From Gymnorhina tibicen (Eukaryota > Chordata > Aves > Passeriformes > Artamidae), in the NCBI GenBank assembly GCA_013399875.1, contig VXAZ01018004.1, forward strand, positions 904,607 through 968,606: DNA of 64,000 nt. The letters run 5' to 3'. A model generated the notes under the pieces. That model was not told where the DNA came from and did not search any database. It saw nothing but the letters and a program-made list of their open reading frames with translations. Positions 37,101-49,100 of the stretch are shown here, piece by piece. The position numbers and the translations under genes are program-made. Position 1 is the stretch's first letter, and each line of letters opens with the position of its first letter.

Positions 37101-39011
37101 GAAAAATATGTATGATAACAATACTAAGTTAAACAGCATTAAATTAAATTTTGCTTCGTTTTCTAAAAGGCCAAAACAGTCTTATCCAGTACAGTCAATA
37201 AAGTGAAGAGTGTAGTTTGTCTGAAGTCCTATTCTGTCACATAAAAGCAACTGTGCTCCTGCATTGGTTTCTTTAATTCAAAGTAGAACTTCAGTTTATT
37301 TACAGAACAGAAACCAGTATTTGTTTGCATTTAACCTTTTGAGTTAGTTTTTAGAGAACAACATTTGCCAAATTATTGGCAAAGAAGTTGCGGACTGATG
37401 CTTTTTACATTGGGATGGAGCTATAAGGCAAAGACAAACACAGGGTGAGTGTTGGCTGAACACTGAAGCTTTTGTGATTTGGAGTTTTGAAGATAGGAAT
37501 AAATCTCTTCTGTGACACAACGACATCTTGAAAAAGTCCTTCAGTTACACATTTTCCTCCATTTCCCTGCAAGTGTTAAGCTCTGACTAAATAATACTCC
37601 TAAACTCAGTTAATGTGCTGATGAGCAGCTGGATCTCGAGTGTTCATTTGTGTTGTTTTCATATGTGAAAAAAATCCCTAAATTAATTGATCAAACCTAG
37701 ATAGATCAAGGTTAAACAGATGCAAAAGGAAATAATATAGACCAGGATCTAGTTTTGTTGTACACCATTTGCTTATGAAGTGTCTATCTTCCTTTGTCAC
37801 TGACTATTTTAGCTGTGCACCCATATGAGACTGGCCCAGCCTGGTGATACCCAGCAGGAACCTGGCAAAAGCAGAGTTTTCGCTGTTGAAGCTTCTGCCC
37901 CAGCCCATTGTTGAGCTCTCCTTGAGAGAGATGCTGATTAGCAGACTGGCCTGGATGAGGACAAGCACACAACTGAAATAGTGGAAGTGTTCTTTTTGAG
38001 GGAAGGTGCTTTCAGAAGAGGTTCAGTTTTCCACCTGCTGCTTTGACTTTCTCACTTTTGGTGCATATGGTGCCAAAATTGCAGAGACATGTTGCTACTT
38101 TGAAAGCAAAGGAACATCTCTTTCAAGGGGTGTCTGAAAGTCTTATCAGCAGAGCTTGGTAAGGAGCCCAGTGTGTGTAGAACCTCTGAGCCGTTGCTTG
38201 CAGTATCCTTGAAAGCTTTTTTTAAAGCCCTAGTTCTTTGTGAGACAGACATGGCTAAGAAGCAAGTCTTTGGGGTAGGGAAGGAAGAAGTCTCTCTTCA
38301 GCAGCCCAGAGGAACCCTCCAGATCAAAGGCTTCTTTTCTCAGCAATGCATATTGCTACACTTTCAGCTTTTTTATCTCCTATAGAATGAAATCACTTAG
38401 GTTAGCTTCCCTGAGTCGGCAAGCCAAAATAGCTTTCTGTCCTCCTCTGTGAGTGGAAAAAACTCTATCAAACTAGTGTTGCCTCCTCTTCCTGCCCTCT
38501 GAAGGAGATGGTGACAAGGATTCATTTTAACAGAAGCCTGTGTCCAGTCTTGTAGCATCACAAGTGCTGCCTAATGTGACGAGTGCCGTGTGCTCCCTCA
38601 GCAGCGCTGGTGTCCCCTTGCTGGCAGCTCTCATGGCTGCTGTGTGGTGCTCAGAGGGACCTGTAACAGCACACGCCAAAACGAAAGGATGCGTGCTAGG
38701 AGAAATGCATCCAGGCATCCACCTCAGGTAAGCAGTAGAGCTGGACACTGTATGGCACTGGAAATGTTCTCTCTGAACTCTTTTTGGGTGTGTGATGTTC
38801 TGCACTGTCCAGTTCCTTCGTGCCTGTCCTTCCAGTAAAAGTCATGGGGATGGGAACAATGAATGCATGGGAAAAAAATGCTGTCTGTACCCCAGTAGCT
38901 ACATAGGCAGTCCAGAAAATCCTAACCTGTACACTTTTCAAGATTCAGCAGAATGGAAGTGACATTTTGAGTAAATTTCTCTTTATAAATTTCTTTTATA
39001 CAGAAGTCAGC

Positions 39012-39049
39012 ACTGATGTAGTATTTTCCCACTGATGTAGTATTTTCCC
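39012..39049. repeat. 19-bp exact tandem duplication
   Basis: ACTGATGTAGTATTTTCCC occurs twice head to tail with no mismatch. Confidence 0.97.
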
Positions 39050-39534
39050 AGTCTCTTTTCTTATCCATTCTCTGTGTTTGGGGTTGGTTTCAGCTTTCTT
39101 CACATAAACCAATGTGCCAGCAATGGGGCACTTGGGAGCAGCAGCAGGAAGAGCCTATCTGCCTCCACAGCACCCACAGTTTACCTCAGCCCAGGGGTGA
39201 AAAGGATGGGAACATGTTAGGTGCAAGCAGAATTTTATCAAGCACTAATTCCTCTGAGTAATATGGCTGTATAAAGTGAAATTCTTTCGTAGGATTATAA
39301 CCTCACTTGATATGTAGCTTTGTGTAATAACAAAATCACTTTATTCTGTGTCATAATGCAGTATCACACCTGCTAAAAGCCCTTACTTGTGTACAAGTCA
39401 TTGTTTCTTATACAGTCAGTCCGTGTATTTTCAGTGGGTTTTATTTTTTTGGTGTACAGAGAAGGGAGGAAAAAACCAGAGTCTGACCATGAGATTTCTT
39501 TTTTTGTAGAGAGTACTGTCTCAGCCTTTGATTT

Positions 39535-39578
39535 CAGCCCACTGACCTCTAGAATTATAACAGCCCACTGACCTCTAG
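39535..39578. repeat. 18-bp direct repeat, 26-bp period
   Basis: CAGCCCACTGACCTCTAG occurs at 39535-39552 and 39561-39578, separated by eight bases. This looks like a small replication-slippage duplication. Confidence 0.97.
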
Positions 39579-41289
39579 TGTGCTGGAACTTTGTTTTTAC
39601 CCTCAGTTGCCAACTTTCATTTTTACATGATTTTTTTTTTTTAATATTTCTTCAGTTTTGGGTCAGTGGCCTCTTACTGAATTCTCAGTCTTTTGTTTCT
39701 CTACTTTTTTTGTATCTTTTGTTGGCTTTTTCCCCCAGTTTGGTAAATTGTTTCTGTGCATTTGAGATGTAGTATTCTACAAAAACAGCCAGTGCTTTCA
39801 TGTGCCAGTATCCTTTGGATTAGTTTCTACTGAGACACCAACTTGCTGCTGCTTAAGTTACTGAGGTAAATTTTCCTTGTTATTTGGTTTCATCTCTTTC
39901 TTTTTCTAAAAATGAGAGTTCCTCTCTTTAAGAACATTTTAATACGAATTCTCTTATTTGAGCACCTCAGCTAAGTTTTTGGTGTTAGAAAGTTTCAAGA
40001 GCAGCTTTTCAGGATTAAAGAAGATACACAGGTGAAGGCAATTTTCAATTCACTTCAGAGCAAGATGAGACACCCAGCTGAGACCATGAATAAGAACTGT
40101 ACCTGTGACCCAGTCCCCGCCATTCTCTTTCTTGGAGCCATCTAGTCATTTGTCATTTGGTCAGAGCTGTCTGGTGTGGGCAAGGGGCACAGGGCAGAAG
40201 TTAGAAGGCTTCTGAGGAAGGCTGAGAAGCTATTTTTTTGTCTTCACTGGGGAATGTGTTTTTTGGTATCTACTGAGCAATTCTGAGAGAGTCCTTAGTC
40301 TCTAATCTCCTTTGTACTTGCTTTGGGGCTGGTGATAGTCTCTTTCCAGCCCTCTTGGAATATATGGCTCCTCCTTGAGCATAAAAGTTGCTTTGGCAAT
40401 TTCTCAGTAGGTTTCAGGTTTTCCTGAAATGTGTTAATTTGGTAAATAATTTATTGTAGCCCTAGGTGCCATCCACCACTCTCTTGTGCATAATTGCCAG
40501 AAGTTTCTGTGGTCTTCCTTCAGTCCTGTGTGAGGGGCCTATTTTCTTCTGTCATTCTTCCATGCATCTGTTTGGTTGAGCCTGTATTTTCATAAGATCT
40601 CAGACAAGCTGCTTTGCCTTACTGTCTGTTTCTTGAGGGATCACATTAGCTGTAGATTTAATTAATTGATATAAATCTATTCTAAAACCCTTTGTGCCAG
40701 TACGTACCACTTAAATCTATTAGTTGGATGTTCCAGCTAAATAGTTATCTTTTTGTTCTGCACTGCTGTAGAATGAATAAAGCAGAAGAGTGGCTCGTAT
40801 GATAGGTTAGGTAGTGGAGATGGGAGCACAGAAATAGCAACAAGTTTGCCTCCTTCCCTGGCAGTTAACTGAGAATCAAAGCACAGAATCACTGATCTTG
40901 TGACTGAATCACAATAGTGACACTACTTGGTTCTTCCTACAGTCCATGATACACCATGGTGAATCCAGCAGACCTGGTTCTCTACTTATTGAGTCAAAAG
41001 GATCCATGGGAGGTTTTTTTCCTTTCTGCTTTCTTTTCCTTTCTTTTTCTGCTTTCTGCCCTTGTCTTTTAAGAACTGGATGATGTGAAGATTTATCAGC
41101 TCACCTGCTGATACTTTATGAATTGAGCCGCATTAATAATGGCTCTCGTGCATAAGTTCCTAAAGAGGCACTGGTTTGCTGACCTTTCAGTACCTGTGTT
41201 TTTGGTACTTACTCCTTTAATTTAAATGCACCAGATTATTTTTTATTCCTGTGGTAGGGAACTTCCTGTATTGCAGACATACTAGAACA

Positions 41290-41708
41290 CCTGTCCTCTG
41301 AGTAAAGGCTGAGGTAGTTGGGGTTGTTCAGCCTGATGAAGACAAGATTTCAGGGAGATCTGATAGCAACTTTCACCACTTAAAGGGGGCTTATAAGAAA
41401 GATGGGGAAAAATTTTTTAGCAGGGCCCATATTGTTAGGACAAGGGGGAATGGTTTTAAACTTGAAGGATTTGATTTGGATTAGGAAGATATAAGGAAGA
41501 GGTTTTTTACAATGAGGGTGGTAAAACACTGGACCAGGTTGCTCAGAGAGGTGGTGGATGCCCTGTCCCTGGAAGCATTGAAGATCAGGTTTCATGAGGC
41601 TCTAAGCAACCTAATGTAGGTGAAAAATGTCCCTACTCATTGCAGGGGGTGCTGGACTAGTCAACTTTTGAAGGTCCCTTCTAACCCAGTCTAGTCTATG
41701 CTTCTGTG
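41290..41708 (+). mobile_element. CR1 LINE, 5'-truncated
   Basis: CR1 3' region on the + strand: GGGGTTGTTCAGCCTGATGAAGA, GGACAAGGGGGAATGGTTTT, AAGAGGTTTTTTACAATGAGGGTGGT, GGTTGCTCAGAGAGGTGGTGG, CCCTGTCCCTGGAAGC, then GGTCCCTTCTAACCCA and a degraded octamer end. More diverged than the 19.67 kb copy, so probably older. No coding region left. Confidence 0.95.
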
Positions 41709-43131
41709 TAGGGGGATGGATCCCAATGGGTCAAAAACCAGAAGATAAATAAATTGGCCCCCATCTTCAGTGCTACAATAACCAAAACCACTGAATCAAA
41801 TTTTGTGTCCTTTGGGATATCTTCTTATGCGGTTGCTATGCCTATAGCTAGCGGTGAAGTTGAGGTTTTAACATTCTTCCACTTCTATCCACGTACATAA
41901 AAATTTAGTGCCTGGTTGTCTGGGGGAAGTCACAGTTTTCTGTCAAGGCTGGTGAGAATAGATGCTACAATACCTTTTCCAAAAGTGCATAAGGGTCTAG
42001 GTGGAAAGGTCCCAGAGAGGGCTTCAGCAGGGCAGAAGCAAGTATTTGACCTCATTTCCCAGCCTTCTTGACTCTTCACTGAACTCAGCATTAGGGTATT
42101 CTGTATTATTAGTCAATAGTGTGGCAGGTGTGACCTGGATTACTTGGCATTAAAAAAACTGCAGAACATGATTTTTCCAACTCAAGACTCTTGACTATAA
42201 CCCTGTATCAATTTTAACTGCTTTAATTGCATCCTGATTACATTTTTGCTTTACTATTTCTATAAGCTATAGCAGACTTACTGTTATTAAACACTCTGTG
42301 AGCTATTGCCGTTGCTCATAAAACCACTGTCAAGTTCCACAGCTTGGCTGATTCTCTCTCTCTCTCTAGTAAAAATCATACAGGACTTGGAGACTTCCAT
42401 GTAAATTAAGTGTTTGTATGTGAATAAAGTTTTTCCTAGGAGATTCAGGTTGTCATATGTAGACCCTAATATTTACAAATATTAACACTGCAGTGTGAGA
42501 ACATATCTGTGTCAGCTGAAATGTGTTCTATTCAATAGGTCATTCTTTTTAATGTAGGTTATTGGTGAGAAGTTACTGTCACCATGGAACATTTATATAT
42601 TTCTTAGAAGCATGTACTAATAACTAAGTTGGTACTTATTTTCATTTGGATTAAATAGTTTTATTTGTGGGATTTAGCAGAATTGATAGGGTTATTTCCC
42701 TCTCACAGAGAAACTTGTGACTGCTTCCTCTCTACAGTAACTTCTGAACTTAAAATTTAAGCATGATCTTATCCAAATAAAGTGTGTAAATCTCTGGAAG
42801 ATAAAACTTTACAGTAAATTTTTTCAGTTGAATGTTTCGCTGTAGTATCTAGCACTGCAGTTAAACCTTAGGTTAACTGAGATGTCCGTAGGTGTTCACT
42901 GACAAACGCACTTGACTGCTGGGACAGAAGTTATAGTTGCTTTGAGCATTCTGAGTATGCTGCAGTCCTTTCAGTTGCAGCTGAGCAATACAGTCCCTTC
43001 CTTGTGCACCCAAATAGGATTTGGAAACCCAGAATGACTTCATGCTAGAGTATTTATGGAAAGTATTGTTGCTGTTGTTTTTCAAATGGTGCAAACTTTT
43101 CCAAATTTTGTGCATTCTCCACAGCCAGCAA
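41709..43131. other. Non-coding stretch between CR1 copies
   Basis: No gene recognised. A (TC)n run of about 7.5 units lies at 42353-42367. Confidence 0.6.
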
Positions 43132-43668
43132 TGTGCAGTGGCAGCCCAGAAAACCAATTATATCCTGAACTGGATAAAAAGAGGTGACCAGCAGGTTGAG
43201 GGAGGTGATTCTCACCCTCTGCTCCGCTCTCATGGGATCCTACCTGGAGTACTGCTTCCAGCTTGGGTGTTCCAGTACGAGACAAACATGGGTTTGTTTG
43301 AAGGGGTCTAGAGGGAGGCTACAGAAATGATCAGAGGGATGGAACACCTCTTCTATGAGAATAGTTACTCAGCCTGGAGAAGAGGAGTCTCCAGGGAGAC
43401 CTTCTAGCAGCCTTCCAGGACCTAAAGGGGCCTACAAAAAAGAGACTTTCTGCCAGGGTCTGGAGTATGAGGGAGGACAAGGGGGAATGCCTTTACACTG
43501 AAAGAGGGTTGATTTGGATTATTTGAAGACCTGTTTGAAGTCAGGTTGAATGGGGCTTTGAGCAGTCTGACTGAAAAGCACCCTTGCACATGGCAGTGAG
43601 GTTGCTGTTGGTGATCTCTAAAGTTCCCTTCTAACCTAAACCCTTCCACAGTTCTGTTATTCTGTGAT
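43132..43668 (+). mobile_element. CR1 LINE, 5'-truncated
   Basis: CR1 on the + strand, reaching further 5' than the neighbouring copies: GGCAGCCCAGAAAACCAA, GGTTGAGGGAGGTGATTCT, CCTACCTGGAGTACTGC, ATGATCAGAGGGATGGA, GGAGAAGAGGAGTCTCCAGG, then AAGTTCCCTTCTAACCT and TTATTCTGTGAT at the end. The middle of the 3' part is deleted, because the usual GGGCTGCCCAGGGAGGTGG block is missing. It holds only a remnant of the last reverse-transcriptase codons. Confidence 0.95.
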
Positions 43669-45814
43669 CCCTGGTCCTGATTACTTTATCTATGAATAAA
43701 GTATAAAAGTTTTTTCTAACTATGGTGAAAAGATATTCAGAGTGTAGTTCAGAAATTGGGACGGCTGAACCAGCCACTGTGTAAGTTGCTCAGTGCATCT
43801 GGGAGGAAATGCTTCTCCAAGGAAGTGGCAATACCACAGCAGGGCAGCTGCAGAGATCAAGTACCCACTGAGGATATTTATCAGTGCTTTGTGTTGCTCT
43901 GGAGGTAGGAGAGGGATAAAATTCCTTTTCAAGATACTTTGTTGTTCTTTTTGATAGTGAAGAACAACAATGTTTTATTCTGTAAAACTTCTTTATATAT
44001 GTGCATTTTTAAATTCTCCCTCTTCCTTCTGTTTTCTTAGGGCATTGAGTTGAGTTTTTTTTCTGCACAAAGTGTTGATATTGTGAAAAATCAAAGGATA
44101 GGTATTTATAGATGAAGAAGGTGGGCATTTTATTTTTGAAACTGAAATAATGTAGTAGAACACAACAATTTTTTTTCCCCCAAAGAGACAAATCAAAATT
44201 GATGCCAATTTTTTTCTCTGAAGAGTGAATGAAAAAAACACTCAGGAGATTTCTTCCTCCATCTTCCCTTTCTTCCACCAAAACCAGGCTCCCCAGGAAC
44301 CTCCCCCCCGCCTCAGATCTTACATCCTGGGAGACCTAGTTTAAATAGGAAATTTTATTCAGGACTGAAATTAAATAGGAAATTTTATTCAGAACTGAAT
44401 AAAATATAAGATCCTAATCATATTTCCCTACAGCTTTTCCTTAACCCTGAGGAGAGTAAGATTGTGCCTTCTTAAAATGAGAGAATTAATAATACTCCTC
44501 TTTCACAGACATGCTGTCAAGAGAGATCTGTTGTGACTTAGAAGTATAGGCTGGCAGGCTGCCCTCTGAGCTTAGGAAGGCATGGCACCATGCCCAGACT
44601 CTTTTTCTCTGGGCTTCAGCTTTTTCACATGGCTGTGCAAAAACCAGTCAATACTTTCTCCTAACCTTGTTTCTCCTGCTGAAGACCCATCTGTACTACC
44701 CAGAGGTTTCTGTTCTCTTCACTTCGACTTATGATTCACTTCTGTTCCTTGTTATCAGCTTTCTTCCTGTAGCCAATGCATTTTAACTTTCTTACACAGA
44801 CTGACTTAATTCAGCTCAGTTGTTGGATGGCTTTTCCAACCTCATAGTACTTTTTGATGACCCTCAGGTATGGGATAGCTAATCCTCTGGCAATTGCTGT
44901 AATGATGATCTGACTTGCTTTACTATGAGTTCAGCCATTCTGGAAAAAGCTAAATTACTGGATGCCTTGTTAATGCATACTATATAAATACCTTGAATCA
45001 GATTTTTTTTCGATGGGTTCAATTTCCTATTAAGTGACTGGCTTGTAAGAAGTTATAATAACACTGTGAACAGCGAACTTTCAAGAACATGATTTTTCTT
45101 TTCACTCTAGTAAAAGGAATTAAGCTTTCTTGGGATCCTGTTCCTAATGAAGAAAAAGGAATAGCAGGAAGCAAGGAGGTGACAAGACGGGAGAATACCA
45201 TGCCATTGACATTTTAGAGTGATCCAAAGTGAATACTCAGTCAACTTGACTGACAGTGAGAAGGCAGAAGTTTTAAATGTAACTTCACTTTTATTTAATT
45301 AATTTTCAAAATAAAGCACTGAAAAGATTTTGCAATATTGAAATTTGAAATAACATTATATCCTCAATCTCTGCAGATGGTAACTTTAAAACTATTATGA
45401 TATATATTGTGTGATAGAATAATATATGAGCTGTGCTCAGTAATTCAAAGAGGAAAATGCAGAAAGCTGATGACAGTTAATGAAAGGTCTATCATAGACT
45501 GTTAAGGCTGCATCATGAAGACCTGCCTGCCTAATGCTGCCAGTCCTCAAGTACTTTGTTTCAGCTTTCTGCACCTGTATGGTGTATCTTGCTAGTTCTA
45601 GGCAGGACACAAAGGCAGGTGACACTGCAGCTACCTCTCCTGACAACATCACTGTGTCAGGAATCACATTTTCATTTGAATTTGTTTGTCCGGCAAGGAA
45701 AACCAGAGCCAAAGAGAACACAGGCTGCAATTCCACTTGCAGACTACTACAAACGCAAACTCTCTCATGCATGTCACCTTGGGAGAGTTCTACTAGGTTT
45801 TTTTGACAGCTGCA
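43669..45814. other. Non-coding stretch
   Basis: No gene recognised. Contains a 30-bp tandem duplication at 44341-44400. Confidence 0.6.
44341..44400. repeat. 30-bp tandem duplication
   Basis: Two head-to-tail units starting TTAAATAGGAAATTTTATTC, differing at only two positions near their ends, so the duplication is recent. Confidence 0.97.
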
Positions 45815-46130
45815 CTTTACAAAGGTCCTGGAGTTATCATCAACAATTCCCTAGTAACATCAGTTTTGTTTGTAGCAGCACCAGTCAAAAAAGTTGTTAA
45901 AATGTTTGGCATCATCAGGAAGGGTGTTGAGAACAAGACAGAGAATGTCTGCTCTGTGTTTTGCTCTGCTGTATAACATTATTGTGCCCAAATCTTGGCA
46001 GTTGTGTGCAGATCCAGTTTCCACACCCCAGGAAGGGTAGTAGAGGAACAGAGAGGGGCCACTAAATTGATAGAGGAAGCAGCTGTCTTTAAGGACTAGA
46101 GTCACAGGGAAAAGATGAGTGAAGTTTAAT
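45815..46130 (+). mobile_element. Ancient CR1 (L3-like) fragment
   Basis: On the + strand: GCAGCACCAGTCAAAAAAG, ATGTTTGGCATCATCAGGAA, GGTGTTGAGAACAAGACAGA, the CTGTATAACATTATTGTGCCC block, TGTGTGCAGATCCAGTTT, then a GTAGAGGAACAGAGAGGGGCC remnant. These are the landmarks of the reverse-transcriptase 3' end in the old amniote CR1/L3 group, which differ from the bird CR1 copies elsewhere in the window. The 174-codon minus-strand frame across it is antisense to the repeat and is not a gene. Confidence 0.8.
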
Positions 46131-49100
46131 ATCATAGGGATATCACTGGAGTTGTATGGCATTTGAATTTTGGAGGAGATATGCTTAAAAAGAGGTGAAA
46201 AGATTTTTTTTTTTTTTGCTATAAGAGCAAAATGCAGATAATGTAACATTATTAAAGAAGAAAACCCCAAAAACCTCCAGAAAATTAACAAATGATTGGG
46301 CAGTAGGCCCATAGATACTAAAAGGAATGGACAGAAGTACACAGAAGATCTAGTAATCTTAGATCTGAGATGTGTGATGGCCAATGCAGGGGATTATTTA
46401 GCGAATAAGCTGAAGTAGATAGGAGAAAGGAGAGCCAGAGGCCTAAACAGCTCCTCAGTTGTCAGTGGCAGAGAAAAAATCTTGTGCTAGGTGGTCTGAA
46501 CTTTTTTGATCTCTTTTTTCATGTTTGTTGCAGTGGTCACAAGGGTTTTATGATAAATTTGTTTGGATGAAAAAAAAAGGCTTGAAACTGAATGCTGCTG
46601 AGACAATACGGTAAGACACAGCAATCTTCCTTTTAACTGCCTAGGAAGATGCCAAGCCCACTTCTAGATGGTTCCTGTGGTGACCTTTTCCACTGGTCAA
46701 GGAGACAGGTCTTGTAAATTCAGAACTTCCCAATTGCCACAGAAGACTGACATTCATTATGGGTATTTGGGAGGCTTTCGCAGGCATCAGGACTACTCTG
46801 TAAGGGAACCTCAGTTTAAAACCTTTCAGTTTAACTCACACTCTTTACTGATTCACAAAACCAAATAATGAGCAACTGATACTGCTTTTGGCCAAAATAA
46901 CCATTGCCTTTTGTAGTGAAACACTGTCCTTTGATTTAGAAACATACTGTATTCCAGACACTAGAGAAACTCACCTTAGATTCACAGGTTGCAGCCTATA
47001 TACCTACCTCAGAATATCAATCCTTCTGTTCCCAAGCAAGTTCACAGGGACCAAGTCAGACAAAGAAAGATGTTTTTATGTTAACTCATCAGAAGTTAAG
47101 TGAGCATGCAGTTTGAAGTTATTCAATTGCAGTATTATAGAAAGGCACCATCAGCCAAAACCCCTGTATGTGCTTGCAGGCTTTCTAAATGCAAAGTAAA
47201 ATGCATTGGAAGTCAGAGTGGAAGGCTAAAACCTTGCACATACAGCTAACTAGGTGACAGGCATCAAGTTAGAGTAATTTAATAATTGATTTTAATAATC
47301 AAAATTTAATTTTGATCATATGTTCCTGCCGGAATGTGCTAGACTTCACCCCTCAGAAACTGCTTATAAGATAGTAATTTATTGTTTTGGGGCTTTTGAT
47401 ATTTTTTTTTGCTTGTTTTTTAGGGGGTGGGTTTTTGTTTTGTTTTGTTTCTAAGTAACAGGGGCTAAGTACCAGGGGCAGCTACCTCTGTCCTATAGTG
47501 AATTATGATGACAATTCACACTACTGACCATGAGATGCCTACTTTTCAAATGTGTGTATGAGAGTATCGGGATCTAAACAAAATTCTGGTTAATGGTGAA
47601 CATCCTTCCCTGGAAGGGAATATAGAACAAGCAGCTGCGAATTCCTACAGCTGTGGAGCTGCTTAAGGATAGGTTTGTCCCTGCATTCTTTTTAGAATCA
47701 CTTGACACCGCGGACTTCAGCAACACAAAACTCTAAACTAGTGTTCCTTGCTCTGTGTGATATTGGTTGAATCAGTGTTGTTGGCATCTTACTATTGATT
47801 AAAATAATTTCATAAGTGGAGGACAATTGTTTGAAACTAAATACACAGATGTTATGGGTGGTAGGAAAAAAAAAAGTGGTTTGCAGCATTTGAATTCATG
47901 GCATATTCCTTCATGTGGAAGAAATATCCCCAGAAATGTACCAAGTATGGGTAGTTGAAGTGTATGCCTTTGTTAAAATAAACTGTTACAAATGTCTCAG
48001 ACCAGCACCCACCCTCTTGGTCTGCAAAGACTTCTGCAACCATCCTAGGATATTTATGCTCAGGTTGCTTCTTTCTTTGGACTGAGTCCATCCAAGAGAC
48101 TACTGAGTCTTTAGGATGAAGATGATAGCTGTGTATACCCACTGTTTAATATAACTTTGTTCAATAAATTTGAGATCTACTGTCAACAAAGCATATCTAT
48201 GGGAAATCGAAGTCATGGGGTGATGTGAAGTACCCAGAAATCTGAGAGCCATCACAAACTAAGGATCATCTTTCTTAATCCATGCTTGGGAGCTCCTGTA
48301 CCTCTTAAAACAGAGTACAGCCAAGAGCCAACCTTACCTCCCCTTCACTGACTTAAAAAGGAGCAGGCTGTTGAGACTGCTGATGTTTTCTTTGTATTAC
48401 TAAGGCAATTTCCTTATTACTGCCTTCTTTCTATATTCTTCTTCCCCACACAGCTTAAGTTTCGTTATGACATTACTGTTGCATGCAATATCTGCATATT
48501 TTCCCCATGTGATCATTTGAGTCTATTGAGGTCTGGGTTTTACTTCCGAGTTTTTATGAAAGACAATAAATATATTTTGAAAAAACTAAATAAATAAGAA
48601 TTTCACTTGTGGGACACAGAACTGCAATTCTATCCCTCACAATTTTATTTTGCTCTCTCCTTTGGGGCATGTTTCAAGATATTAACCATCTACCTGGGTT
48701 CCATCCATATAGTAAAGGACTAAGATCTATAGTGTCCACTGAACGGTGAGATTATAACTTTATCTACCTGCTTTAAACCAAGTGCAAACAGAGCTAGTTT
48801 TGGTGATGACACTATTCACTGAGTGTGCTGCTATCTCATTACAGAGATACTAATGGTGCATAAGGGTCTCCTTGCTTGTTTTGATAGAGATTTGTATAAT
48901 ACTATCGTTTTCTAACTTTCATGTCTTTTATTCACCAATAAGTTATTACTAGGTTGCTGTAGACAAACAAAATCATTCCTGATTTGAAAAAGACAGTTTT
49001 AAAATTCTGCTTCTTTCCGTATCTGTGTTGTTTTGTGCTTAACTTGCTTAAAATAGAAGGAACTGCCAGATAAAAGGTTTGAATTATGTACAAACAAACC

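Larger units (their letters stand above)
25201..41289. other. Long non-coding stretch with no recognised gene
   Basis: Sixteen kilobases of AT-rich sequence without a recognisable exon, transposon or RNA gene. Small features are a (TG)7 run at 27817-27830, a 12-base tandem pair at 31409-31432, a G-quadruplex motif on the minus strand at 34136-34165, and short tandem duplications at 39012-39049 and 39535-39578. The longest open frames are around 60-114 codons and look random. Decayed repeats may be hidden here. Confidence 0.55.

Noticed and set aside
45860..46384. 174-codon minus-strand frame, the longest without N that is not in a bird-type CR1
   Set aside because: Most of it is antisense to an ancient CR1 fragment, and the rest crosses a poly-T run.
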